NCBI GenBank assembly: GCA_018432565.1
Contig: JAHDSS010000152.1
Coordinates: forward strand, 1 to 12,507
Length of the DNA: 12,507 nt
Direction of reading: 5' to 3'
From: Kiritimatiellia bacterium
GTDB lineage: Bacteria > Verrucomicrobiota > Kiritimatiellia > CAIQIC01 > Lenti-01
Under the pieces are notes generated by a model. That model was not told the origin of the DNA. It did no database searches and saw nothing but the letters and a program-made list of their open reading frames with translations. Numbering within the stretch: position 1 is the stretch's first letter; every line of letters begins with the position of its first letter. Both the position numbers and the translations under genes were made by a program. Below are positions 1 through 6,980 of this stretch, one piece after another.

Positions 1-31
1 CCCCCGCCCCTTCGGGTAGGGTTCGCCCATC

Positions 32-973
32 ATGAACACCACCCCCCATGTCCTCGTCACCGGCGGCGCCGGCTATCTCGGTTCCATCCTCGTCCCCTCC
101 CTTCTCGCCCGCGGCTGCGCCGTCACCGTCGTGGACAGCTTTCTCTACGGCCAGACCTCCCTCCTCGACTGCTGCGCCGACGAGAAGCTTTCCATCGTGC
201 GCGGCGACGTCCGCGACGAACGCCTCATGCTCCCCCTGCTGAAACAGGCCGACGTCATCATGCCGCTGGCCTGCCTCGTCGGGGCCCCCCTCTGCGCCCG
301 GAAGCCCCTCGAGGCCCGCTCCATCAATCTCGACGCCATCCTCATGCTGCTCTCGAACGCCTCGAAAGAGCAGCGGTTCATCTCCCCCACGAGCAACAGC
401 GGCTACGGCGTCGGGCAGGACGGCGTCTTCTGCACCGAAGAAACCCCCATGAACCCCGTCTCCCTTTACGGAACCCTCAAGGTCGAACTGGAGAAAGCCC
501 TCCTCGACGCCGGGGCCGTCTCGCTGCGCCTCGCCACCGTCTGCGGCATCAGCCCGCGCATGCGCCTCGACCTGCTCGTCAACGACTTCACCTACCGCGC
601 CGTCACCGACCGCTTCATCGTCCTCTTCGAAGCCCACTTCAAGCGCAACTACATCCACGTCCGCGACGTCGCCCGCGCCTTCCATCATGCCCTCGACCAC
701 TTCGACGCCATGCAGGGCCAGCCCTACAACGTCGGCCTCTCCGACGCCAACCTCTCCAAGATGGAACTCTGCCTCGAAATCCAGAAGCAGGTCCCCGAGT
801 TCACCATCATGGAAGCCCCCATCGGCAAGGACCCCGACCAGCGCAACTACATCGTCAGCAACGACAAGATCGAAGCCACCGGCTACCGCCCCCAGGTCTC
901 CCTCCCCCGCGCCATCACCGAACTCATCAAGGGCTACCAGGTCATCCGCCGCAACCAGTACGCCAATGTGTAA
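32..973 (+). CDS. NAD-dependent epimerase/dehydratase (extended SDR family)
   Basis: This 313-residue protein is probably a cytoplasmic nucleotide-sugar epimerase or dehydratase. The Rossmann dinucleotide loop TGGAGYLG lies at residues 10-17, an acidic residue follows beta-2 (VVDSF, about 33-37), and GDV at 58-60 contacts the adenine in this family. The catalytic Y-x3-K pair is Y146/K150, with T120/S123 in SPTSNSGYG as the likely Ser/Thr partner. RNYIHVRD near residue 208 and PYNVG near residue 240 are typical of sugar-nucleotide extended SDRs. The length is normal and the protein is complete. The ATG at 32 follows a GTAGGG stretch and a small GGG-TTCG-CCC hairpin; no strong Shine-Dalgarno is seen. 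The exact substrate cannot be read from sequence. The TAA stop overlaps the inverted repeat that begins the next unit. A polysaccharide cluster may lie to the left, outside the window. Confidence 0.9.
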   Translation: MNTTPHVLVTGGAGYLGSILVPSLLARGCAVTVVDSFLYGQTSLLDCCADEKLSIVRGDVRDERLMLPLLKQADVIMPLACLVGAPLCARKPLEARSINLDAILMLLSNASKEQRFISPTSNSGYGVGQDGVFCTEETPMNPVSLYGTLKVELEKALLDAGAVSLRLATVCGISPRMRLDLLVNDFTYRAVTDRFIVLFEAHFKRNYIHVRDVARAFHHALDHFDAMQGQPYNVGLSDANLSKMELCLEIQKQVPEFTIMEAPIGKDPDQRNYIVSNDKIEATGYRPQVSLPRAITELIKGYQVIRRNQYANV

Positions 974-1009
974 CAGCCGTCTCTCACAGAGACACAGCGG
1001 CACGGAGAT
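972..1009 (+). repeat. Left inverted repeat of GxxExxY unit
   Basis: Partner of 1444-1481 in opposite orientation, with 5 mismatches over 38 bp. It contains CTCACAGAGACACAGCGGCA. It occupies the whole gap between the epimerase stop and the stop of the convergent GxxExxY gene. Confidence 0.75.
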
Positions 1010-1401
1010 TATTGAAGAGAATCTTCCGGGGCATTAATCACCCGTGTGACCCCCTCCTTTAGCGTGGCCGCTCCGAAATTGATCAGCAGTCCGACCGGTT
1101 TCCCGGCCAGCTTCAGATAAGTCAGCAACTGTTTTTTGTGCACCGGAGCTGTTTGCTCGACAGATTTCAACTCCACAATCACCTGATCTTCCACCAGTAA
1201 ATCCATCCGAAACCCTTCGTCAAAGGACATCCCGTCATATACGAAACGCAGCGTCTTCTGACGCTCCACTTTCATCCCCCGCGACTCCAACTTCTTTGCC
1301 AACACAGCCTCGTAAACCGATTCCAGCAATCCCGGCCCCATGTCCCGATGGATTTGCAAGGCCGCGTCCACAATCGCCCCGGTAATGTCATTGATACTCA
1401 C
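1009..1401 (-). CDS. GxxExxY family protein (PDDEXK_3-like)
   Basis: This 130-residue protein belongs to the GxxExxY family, named after a motif seen here as G24-L-L-E27-S-V-Y30. Other visible hallmarks are H18 (IHRDMGPG), an acidic residue D67 in FRMDLLV, and E77-L-K79 in VIVELKSV. The last two fit the D...ExK signature of a PD-(D/E)xK nuclease-like fold. HKKQLLTYLKL at 88-98 and LLINFG at 105-110 are conserved in the family. The length is typical, so the gene looks intact. The start is GTG at 1401, which gives the canonical N-terminus MSINDITGAI; no in-frame ATG lies nearby upstream and the Shine-Dalgarno is weak. The biochemical role of the family is not established. The gene sits alone between inverted repeats and converges on the epimerase, so no operon partner is apparent. 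Confidence 0.92.
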   Translation of the reverse strand: MSINDITGAIVDAALQIHRDMGPGLLESVYEAVLAKKLESRGMKVERQKTLRFVYDGMSFDEGFRMDLLVEDQVIVELKSVEQTAPVHKKQLLTYLKLAGKPVGLLINFGAATLKEGVTRVINAPEDSLQ

Positions 1402-1443
1402 AGGCTGTTCTTAGCATTGTTTTGCTCTTCTTCCCAATCCATT

Positions 1444-1481
1444 TTCTCCGTGCCTCTGTGCCTCTGTGAGAACCGGCTGTT
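1444..1481 (-). repeat. Right inverted repeat of GxxExxY unit
   Basis: Reverse-complement partner of 972-1009, containing CTCCGTGCCTCTGTG then CCTCTGTGAG and CGGCTG. A second GGCTGTTCTT lies just outside and another lies inside near 1403, so small fragments of the sequence are reiterated here. Confidence 0.75.
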
Positions 1482-1565
1482 TTCTTCGGCTGTTCTTCTC
1501 CGCCTTTCTGGATTGAACGCCTTTTCATCCTCAAGTAGGGTTTCCCGTCATGGCTCGATCTCCGA

Positions 1566-1571
1566 TAGAAT
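1566..1571 (+). promoter_or_regulatory. Candidate -10 box (TAGAAT) for the GHL10 gene
   Basis: TAGAAT matches TATAAT at 5 of 6 positions and is followed by CC, exactly as in the candidate box upstream of nrdJ at 8043. No convincing -35 box is found 16-18 bp upstream. If used, transcription would begin near 1578, just before the palindrome at 1583-1601. Confidence 0.35.
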
Positions 1572-1582
1572 CCTGCGGTGCA

Positions 1583-1601
1583 TTTTCCATGCTATGGAAA
1601 A
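1583..1601. repeat. TTTTCCA...TGGAAAA palindrome, copy 1
   Basis: TTTTCCAT-GCT-ATGGAAAA is a perfect 8-bp inverted repeat around 3 bases. It belongs to the same family as the three palindromes at 11514-11607. It lies within the open frame upstream of the hydrolase, just after the TAGAAT box, where an operator or the start of a leader RNA would sit. Confidence 0.8.
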
Positions 1602-1650
1602 CTTTTTCGCGGTTTTTCCATCTGGCCCCGCCCCCCCACGCCCCTGCCCC

Positions 1651-1689
1651 AGACCCCCACGGGCTTGCCCCGTGGGTGAATCAGTTCCG
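1651..1689 (+). repeat. Covarying hairpin repeat, copy A
   Basis: A 39-bp element: AGACC, then stem CCCACGGG, loop CTTGC, stem CCCGTGGG, then TGAATCAGTTCCG. It matches 7963-8001 at 35 of 39 positions. The four differences are two compensating G-C/C-G swaps in the stem. This copy overlaps the proposed GTG start of the hydrolase. Confidence 0.85.
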
Positions 1690-4087
1690 CTTCATCTATC
1701 CCCTCCCCGCCGCGATCGCCTTCCTCCTCCTCCTTCCCGCCGCCGCGCCTGCGGCGCGCGTCGTGGAGGACTTTTCCCCCGCCACCGTCTCCGCGTGGAC
1801 GCCCTACCAAAAGGCCCCCCGCCCCGTCGCCGCCGCCACCGGCATCGCCTTCCCCCTGCCGTTTTCGAAAGCGGTCGACCGCGCCGCCTGGGACAAGCCC
1901 GTCGCGCTCGACCTCTCCGCCGCCACCGCCTTTGAAATCGATCTGGCCTGCCCCCGCCCCGAAGCCATCCGCCAGTTCGGCCTCTACTTCAAGAGCGACA
2001 GCGGCTGGTACGCCGCCGGCAAGCCCATGCCCGGCCCCGGCCTCCAGACCCTCGTCTTCGCCAAGGCCGATTTCTCCACCGAAGGCGCCCCCGCCGGCTG
2101 GAACCGCATCGACGCCATCCGCCTCTCGCCGTGGAAAGGCGAAGCCCTCGACGCCGCTCTCGTCCTGCACCGCATCGCCGCCGTCGAGGGCGGCTCGCTC
2201 GTTGTCGTCCGCGGCACCTCCTCGTGTCCCAACGACGGCGAACGCGCCGTCGCCGCCAAGACCGCCGAGCGCGTCAGCCGCCTGCTCATCGAGGCCGGCA
2301 TCGGCCACGCTCTCGTCACCGACGACGACCTGCCCAAGGGCGCCCTGAAGAACGCCACGGCCGCCCTCCTGCCCTACAACCCCCAGCCCACCCCCGCCCA
2401 GCTCAAGACGCTCAACGCCTTCCTCGCCCGCGGCGGCAAACTCGGCGTCTTCTACGGCGCCTCGCCCGCCCTCGCCTCCGCCATGGGGTTCAAGCTCGGC
2501 CCCTACACCAAAGCCGAACGCCCCGACCGCTGGCGCTCCATCGCCTTCGACGACCCCGTCGCCTGGCTCGTCCCCCCCCGCATCTGGCAGAAATCCCACA
2601 ACCTCTTCCCCGCCTATCCGGCCCGGTCCGGTTCCCGTGCCATCGCCTTCTGGGAAAACGCCCGCGGCGTCCGCCAGCCCGAACCCGCCCTCGTCGTCTC
2701 CCCCCAGGGCTTCTGGATGTCCCACATCCTGCTCAACGACGACGCCCAGTCGAAAAAAGAACTCCTCGTCGCCCTTTGCGCCCATCTCGATCCCTCCCTC
2801 TGGGCGCCCGCCGCCGCCCGCGCCGTCCGCGACGCCGGCCGCGTCAACGACTTCCAATCCCTGCTCCACGCCCTCTCCGAAATCGAGGCCCGGCTCTCCC
2901 ACGCCGCCGACCCCGACGCCACCCGCGCCCTGCTCGACGAAGTCCGTTCCCTCTCCGCCCAGATCCAGGCCGCCCTTGCCGCCGGCCAGCACCGCCACGC
3001 CCTCCTGCTTGCCCGCCGCCAGCGCCACCTCATCCTGCGCGCCGACGCCGCCGTCCAGCTGCCCCGCCCCGGCGAATTCGTCGGCGTCTGGGACCACGAC
3101 GGCACCGGCTACATCCCCGGCGACTGGACCTTCACCGCCAACCACCTCGCCGCCCACGGCGTCAATGCCCTCTTCCCCAATCTCGCCTGGGGCGGCTGCG
3201 CCCACTACCCCTCCAAAGTCCTGCCCGCCTCCGACACCCTCCGCCTCTACGGCGACCAGCTCGCCGCCGTCCTCGCCGCCGCCAAGCCCCGCAACATGCA
3301 GGTCCACGTCTGGTTCGTCCTCTGGCAGCTCACCGGCGCCCCCGACGACTTCGCCGCGCGCATGAAAAAAGAAGGCCGGCTCCAGATCGATGCCAGCGGC
3401 AACACCCGCCCCTGGCTCAGCCCCCATCACCCCGCCAACCGGCAGCTCGTCCTCGACGCCATCGCCGAAGTCGCCAGAAACTATCCCGCCATCGACGGCA
3501 TCCACCTCGACTACATCCGCCTGCCCGATTCCCAGAGCTGCTACGCCCCGACCACCCGCGCCCGATTCGAAGCCGCCACCCGCAGGAAATCCAAGGCCTG
3601 GCCCGCCGAGGTCCTCCCCGGCGGCAAACGAAACGCCGAATTCCGAAAATGGCGCACCGCCGACATCACCGCCCTCGTCGCCGACATCCGCGCCGCCCTG
3701 AGCGCGGCCAATCCCAACGTCAAGCTCTCCGCCGCCGTCTTCGGCGCCATCCAGCCCGACGGCGGCAACATCGCCCAGTTCTGGCCCGACTGGCTCCGCG
3801 CCGGCTCCGTCGATTTCCTCACCCCCATGAACTACACCGAATCCTCCGCCGAATTTTCCTCCCTCGTCCGCAAGCAGGTCGCCCAGCCCAGCGCCGCCGG
3901 CCGCATCCTCCCCGGCATCGGCGTCACCGCCGACGAATCCCGCCTCGATCCCGCCGACGTCGCCCGCCAGATCGTCCTCGCCCGCCAGGCCGGCTGCCCC
4001 GGATTCCTCCTCTTCGACCTCTCCGGCACCCTCCGCGACGAAACCCTCCCCGCCCTCCGCCAGGGCCTTACCCGCCCCGTCCCATAG
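1676..4087 (+). CDS. Secreted GHL10-type glycoside hydrolase-like protein
   Basis: This is a large exported protein of the GHL10 (DUF187) glycoside-hydrolase-like family, 803 residues from the GTG at 1676. From that start the N-terminus is a good signal peptide: R5, a hydrophobic run AAIAFLLLLPAAA at 12-24, and a cleavage region near APAA. Residues ~28-165 look like a beta-sandwich binding domain. Residues ~170-290 (VVVRGTSSCPNDGE... LNAFLARGGKLGVFYG) resemble a GATase-like/ThuA-like alpha/beta domain. A helical linker spans ~385-460. The TIM-barrel catalytic region starts at GVWDHDG (~470) and includes GIHLDYIRLP around D612 and LTPMNYTE at ~715. The substrate is unknown, probably a polysaccharide. 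The frame is open from ATG 1550 and has another ATG at 1589, but both would place two repeats and a very long leader before the signal peptide. The start is therefore uncertain. The gene is convergent with the TPR gene, 13 bp away. Confidence 0.87.
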   Translation: MNQFRFIYPLPAAIAFLLLLPAAAPAARVVEDFSPATVSAWTPYQKAPRPVAAATGIAFPLPFSKAVDRAAWDKPVALDLSAATAFEIDLACPRPEAIRQFGLYFKSDSGWYAAGKPMPGPGLQTLVFAKADFSTEGAPAGWNRIDAIRLSPWKGEALDAALVLHRIAAVEGGSLVVVRGTSSCPNDGERAVAAKTAERVSRLLIEAGIGHALVTDDDLPKGALKNATAALLPYNPQPTPAQLKTLNAFLARGGKLGVFYGASPALASAMGFKLGPYTKAERPDRWRSIAFDDPVAWLVPPRIWQKSHNLFPAYPARSGSRAIAFWENARGVRQPEPALVVSPQGFWMSHILLNDDAQSKKELLVALCAHLDPSLWAPAAARAVRDAGRVNDFQSLLHALSEIEARLSHAADPDATRALLDEVRSLSAQIQAALAAGQHRHALLLARRQRHLILRADAAVQLPRPGEFVGVWDHDGTGYIPGDWTFTANHLAAHGVNALFPNLAWGGCAHYPSKVLPASDTLRLYGDQLAAVLAAAKPRNMQVHVWFVLWQLTGAPDDFAARMKKEGRLQIDASGNTRPWLSPHHPANRQLVLDAIAEVARNYPAIDGIHLDYIRLPDSQSCYAPTTRARFEAATRRKSKAWPAEVLPGGKRNAEFRKWRTADITALVADIRAALSAANPNVKLSAAVFGAIQPDGGNIAQFWPDWLRAGSVDFLTPMNYTESSAEFSSLVRKQVAQPSAAGRILPGIGVTADESRLDPADVARQIVLARQAGCPGFLLFDLSGTLRDETLPALRQGLTRPVP

Positions 4088-4100
4088 TGGATGTAGCCTC

Positions 4101-5867
4101 TTACGGTTTGGTCCCCGCCGGCATGTCCACCAACCGGTCGAGTCCGATGGGCCGCCATTCCCCCCCAGTCCGGATATCCAACGCCACGTCCAGCGGTTCG
4201 ACATAGCGCTGGCCGTTGACCGGGAATACATGCATCACAACCGGCTGGAAGGCCCGGTCCGTATCCGGGTAGCCATCCAAATCTGCATCCCGCGTCAGCA
4301 CATCGCCGATTCCGCCGAAGTCGCCGTCACCCTGGGCATCCACCGCCAGCAGGACCAAGCTTTCGGCATCGTAGATTTCCACCCGGCTGGGCACGCTGCC
4401 GCGCATGCGATAGTTGAGCCCGCCGCCCGATCCCGCCACGCCAATCTCATGGTACAGCGCCACGCTGTAGAAGGCATTCTGTTGGGCGAAATGGTAGTGA
4501 ATGGTGGATTCTTCCCGGCTTGGACCGGCCGCAACGGCCACCTGCCATTCCGCTGTCGCTTCCGGCTCGTCTAGCCACGTCAACGTGACCCGGGCTCCTT
4601 CCGCCGGCGGTTGCACATGCACCAGCCGGATGGCCAGCACGTCATCCCCTGCGACCACGAGTTCCCGGGCCTCATCGCCATCCCCCTCCCCGCCTCGCAG
4701 TTCAACTTCAACCTGCGCCGCCTCGAGCCGGATCCAGGCGATTTCGCCCGCCCCCCTCACCCTCAGCCGGCCTTTGCGTTCGGCCATGGACGGGTTCATA
4801 AGCCAAAACATGGTTTTCGCGGGCTGGTCCGGAGGAACATGCGTCGCCGTGTACACCGGTGCGATCGCCGCAGGCCGAAGCATGCGCACCCCCTCGGCCT
4901 CGGTGCCGCCGTGATCTTCCGGCTTGAAGTCGCGAAACGCCCGCGTCTGGAACTCCGTCAATCCGGATTGCTCCACAAAAGCGCGGGTGGCCTCCAGTTC
5001 CTGCGCCACATCCTGATGCCGTCCTTGCCGGGCCAAGCTGCGCAAACGGCCCACCCGCACCTTCAGCCATCGGTTTTTGCTGTAGGCCTCGAGGTGCCCG
5101 GCCAGATCCAGGGCTTCCGCCCAGACCGTTTCCGACGCCGACACCTGGCCAACCTGCTCCAGGATGTCGGCCTTCAGCATCAGCATCTCCGGCCGCACAT
5201 GATCGAGGTTCATGCTCCGGTTCAGGCGCAAGCCTTCATTGACCATGCGCAAGGCATCCTCCAAGCGGCCCTCCTGCCGCAGAAAATCGGCATAGGCCTG
5301 ATAGAGCCGCCCTTCGTACGGCTTGGCCCCCTGGCGCCGGTACGAATCCAAGGCGGCCAAGAAGTCGTTCTCGGCCCCGTCCATCCCCGCCCACCCGCGC
5401 GCCTTGCCCCGCCAGTACAGCGCGTTCGCCGCCACCACGCGGAATTCCCGCGCCTGGGCTTCCCGGACCACCTGCTCGAACTGCGTTTCGGCTTCTTCCG
5501 TCCGGCCCAACTCATACAGGATCGATGCCGCCCGCCGCCGGACCTCCAGCGAGGCATCGCCGCGATTGGTCTCCGCCAGGCGGTCCGCCTTGTCCAACAG
5601 ACGCTGGACCAATGGGTCGCTGGGCCCCTCGACACGGCTCTCGCGCCGCAATTGGTTGGCCTCCGCAATCAGGTCGCCGCCGCTGCCGCCACGATGCGCC
5701 AACGCCTCGGCCTGCCACTTCTCTTCCTCCTCATCCCGCCCCACCAGTCCCAGCATCACCGCATAGTTGTTGGCTGCGCGGGACATGTAGCCGGCATGGT
5801 CCGCATGGCCCGCCAGATGGATCTCGGCCACCGCCAGGCACTGTTCGTACATTCTGCCCCAAGACAA
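4101..5867 (-). CDS. TPR protein with C-terminal beta-domain, probably 5'-truncated
   Basis: About 588 residues remain. Residues ~15-310 are helical tetratricopeptide-type repeats, for example NNYAVMLGLVGRDEEEE, ILYELGRTEEAETQFEQVV, YADFLRQEGRLEDALRMV and ADILEQVGQVSASETVW. Residues ~330-588 are beta-rich and carry an acidic, calcium-binding-like motif DADLDGYPDTD at ~527-537, as in EF-hand or thrombospondin-3-like loops. No signal peptide or membrane helix is visible. The frame begins abruptly: the only starts are TTG at 5867 and ATG at 5852, neither with a Shine-Dalgarno, and the RAYT end starts at 5869. The open frame continues into that end without a stop. I infer that the original 5' part was lost or displaced when the RAYT unit arrived. 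No matching fragment appears on the far side. The function is not recognised; a scaffold or secreted role is possible. Confidence 0.7.
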   Translation of the reverse strand: MSWGRMYEQCLAVAEIHLAGHADHAGYMSRAANNYAVMLGLVGRDEEEEKWQAEALAHRGGSGGDLIAEANQLRRESRVEGPSDPLVQRLLDKADRLAETNRGDASLEVRRRAASILYELGRTEEAETQFEQVVREAQAREFRVVAANALYWRGKARGWAGMDGAENDFLAALDSYRRQGAKPYEGRLYQAYADFLRQEGRLEDALRMVNEGLRLNRSMNLDHVRPEMLMLKADILEQVGQVSASETVWAEALDLAGHLEAYSKNRWLKVRVGRLRSLARQGRHQDVAQELEATRAFVEQSGLTEFQTRAFRDFKPEDHGGTEAEGVRMLRPAAIAPVYTATHVPPDQPAKTMFWLMNPSMAERKGRLRVRGAGEIAWIRLEAAQVEVELRGGEGDGDEARELVVAGDDVLAIRLVHVQPPAEGARVTLTWLDEPEATAEWQVAVAAGPSREESTIHYHFAQQNAFYSVALYHEIGVAGSGGGLNYRMRGSVPSRVEIYDAESLVLLAVDAQGDGDFGGIGDVLTRDADLDGYPDTDRAFQPVVMHVFPVNGQRYVEPLDVALDIRTGGEWRPIGLDRLVDMPAGTKP

Positions 5868-5868
5868 G

Positions 5869-5894
5869 GGGGTCAGGCCTTGACGTTTGACAAC
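5869..5894 (+). repeat. RAYT left inverted end
   Basis: Begins GGGGTCAGGCCTTGACG and ends TTTGACAAC; inverted partner of 6917-6942 with 2 mismatches. The last five codons and the stop of the transposase (SNVKA-stop) lie within it. Just outside, CCCC-AAGACAA-GGGG can form a further small hairpin at 5857-5872. Confidence 0.85.
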
Positions 5895-6895
5895 CCCTGT
5901 CTGATCCTTTGACAGGTCTTCCAGAATCCAAGGTTCTCGCCCTGGAGGGAGCGGAGGATTCGCAGTCGGCGGGACACCACTGCGCCGTCCTTGTGACCAA
6001 GTCGGCGTCCGATATCCCTACCCATCATACCGCTTTCTGTTGTCCACAGCCAAATGAGGGCGTCCCTCGCTTCGTAGTTGCCTTTCTGTTTCTGCCAGTC
6101 AATCGATGGATCGAGTCCATACGATTGCGCTGTAGCCTCACGTACTAGGTCAGGATGGATTCCCTGTTCGATGCGGCGCATGGCAACATCCGGACCGTGA
6201 CCAAAGTCGGCGGCGAGTTGCTGGTATTTGTCCTCCATGTCCTTGCAGAACGTTTCACTTCCCACCGCCTTGCTGGATCGCTTCAGCGCCTCTTCCAGAT
6301 CCAGATCAGTGCGGGATAGCCCTGCATGCACATACCGGCGATAGGCTGCAGGCAAGTTTTTCGTGCCCAATCGTTCGCCAAGTAAAGCATGCAAGGGCGA
6401 ATACGAGACCCACTCGTGGTGTTTTTCCCATCCGCCGTACGACCGGTGTGTACTCCACCGGTATTTTTCCAGGATGTCCAAACGCTCTGATAGGTTGATT
6501 TGTTTCGTGGCTTTGGTCTGAACGGGGTTCAAGTGGAGATAGCGCACCAATTTCAGCAGATACGCGTCGCCTTCTACCAAGAGCGCCTTGAATCGGCCGC
6601 CAAACAGTGCCCCACATCGGCGATGCCGCACATTGAAGTAAGCGGTGTAGGAGGTCCCAAACTGGTGCATGAAACGACTTAGATTTCCCTGCGGCGTCAT
6701 TAGCAGTAAGTGGTAATGATTGGGCATGAGAACGTAGGCATAGAGCTTGATGCCGTGCGTTTCAACGCTCTCCTGAAGTTTATTCAGGAACGTGATCCGA
6801 TCCGCATCGCTCGTGAAGATTTGGCACCGGTTCACTCCCCGTGACATCACGTGATAGATCGCGCCTTCAAACTGACATCTAAGCATCCTCGCCAT
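5873..6895 (-). CDS. REP-associated tyrosine transposase (Y1_Tnp family)
   Basis: A 340-residue Y1-type single-strand DNA transposase of the RAYT group. The N-terminal GAIYHVMSRGVNR (11-23) and IF are typical of the family. The HUH metal-binding motif is H60-Y61-H62 in MPNHYHLLL, and the conserved helix LLKLVRYLHLNPVQ (113-126) carries Y119, the most likely catalytic tyrosine. The C-terminal ~80 residues contain a helix-turn-helix-like GRDIGRRLGHKDGAVVSRRL resembling DnaA domain IV, as in long RAYT versions. Known RAYTs nick and join REP-type hairpins in single-stranded DNA. The gene looks intact. The start is ATG 6895, with ATG 6886 an alternative. A -35 TTGACA (6926-6931) lies in the right inverted end, with TAAAGT (6904-6909) as -10, which would give a nearly leaderless message. 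Confidence 0.93.
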   Translation of the reverse strand: MARMLRCQFEGAIYHVMSRGVNRCQIFTSDADRITFLNKLQESVETHGIKLYAYVLMPNHYHLLLMTPQGNLSRFMHQFGTSYTAYFNVRHRRCGALFGGRFKALLVEGDAYLLKLVRYLHLNPVQTKATKQINLSERLDILEKYRWSTHRSYGGWEKHHEWVSYSPLHALLGERLGTKNLPAAYRRYVHAGLSRTDLDLEEALKRSSKAVGSETFCKDMEDKYQQLAADFGHGPDVAMRRIEQGIHPDLVREATAQSYGLDPSIDWQKQKGNYEARDALIWLWTTESGMMGRDIGRRLGHKDGAVVSRRLRILRSLQGENLGFWKTCQRIRQGLSNVKA

Positions 6896-6903
6896 AAACT
6901 GCT

Positions 6904-6931
6904 ACTTTAGCCACGTGTTGACAAATGTCAA
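6904..6931 (-). promoter_or_regulatory. Candidate RAYT promoter, -35 inside the right end
   Basis: On the minus strand a perfect TTGACA (6926-6931) is followed after 16 bp by TAAAGT (6904-6909, 4 of 6 to TATAAT). Only 8 bases separate this box from the ATG at 6895. The -35 is one arm of the TTGACA-AA-TGTCAA foldback, so transposase bound at the end could repress its own gene. That control is inference. Confidence 0.45.
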
Positions 6932-6942
6932 GGCCTGACCCC
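6917..6942 (-). repeat. RAYT right inverted end
   Basis: Inverted partner of 5869-5894 (24 of 26 matches). It contains the palindrome TTGACA-AA-TGTCAA at 6918-6931, followed by AGGCCTGACCCC. Confidence 0.85.
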
Positions 6943-6943
6943 G

Positions 6944-6972
6944 TGGACATGGGCGGTTGGATGCGGGATAGT
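6944..6972 (+). promoter_or_regulatory. Candidate thyX promoter
   Basis: TGGACA (6944-6949, 5 of 6 to TTGACA), a 17-bp spacer, then GATAGT (6967-6972, 4 of 6). The expected start of transcription is within a few bases of the thyX ATG at 6981. This would give an almost leaderless mRNA and fits the absence of a Shine-Dalgarno. The -35 begins two bases beyond the RAYT end. Confidence 0.4.
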
Positions 6973-6980
6973 TGCCCCCC

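Larger units (their letters stand above)
972..1481. mobile_element. Putative GxxExxY cassette bounded by 38-bp inverted repeats
   Basis: The segments 972-1009 and 1444-1481 are imperfect inverted repeats: 33 of 38 positions match without gaps. The core of the left end reads CTCACAGAG then CACAG and GGCACGGAGA; the right end is its reverse complement. The only gene between them is the minus-strand GxxExxY ORF, whose stop codon begins at the inner edge of the left repeat. The left repeat starts inside the TAA stop of the epimerase. No transposase is present, so any mobility would have to be supplied in trans. That the unit moves is inference. The alternative is that the repeats are ordinary dispersed CTCTGTG-type sequence that happens to flank the gene. 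Confidence 0.5.
5869..6942 (-). mobile_element. RAYT (REP-associated tyrosine transposase) unit
   Basis: A single transposase gene is bounded by 26-bp inverted ends at 5869-5894 and 6917-6942 that match at 24 of 26 positions (GGGGTCAGGCCTTGAC then R-TTTG-W-CAAC). The right end contains the small palindrome TTGACA-AA-TGTCAA, the kind of foldback recognised by RAYT/IS200-like Y1 enzymes. The base composition is clearly less GC-rich than in the flanking genes, suggesting transfer. No target duplication is apparent. The unit is wedged between the truncated TPR gene and the thyX promoter region. Confidence 0.8.

Noticed and set aside
2131-4206. 691-codon plus-strand frame overlapping the hydrolase
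   Set aside because: It encodes Arg/Pro-rich low-complexity sequence in the wrong frame of a recognised gene.
1592-4231. 879-codon open frame on the minus strand opposite the hydrolase
   Set aside because: Its translation is low-complexity Gly/Glu/Ala/Asp-rich with no motif, a by-product of strong C-ending codon bias in the plus-strand gene, which has clear domains.
4611-5912. 433-codon plus-strand frame opposite the TPR gene
   Set aside because: It has no recognisable domain, while the minus-strand frame shows regular TPR helices.
6943-6980. Missing 5' part of the TPR gene beyond the RAYT unit
   Set aside because: Only 38 bp separate the right end from thyX, and their minus-strand translation shows nothing like a TPR or signal peptide.
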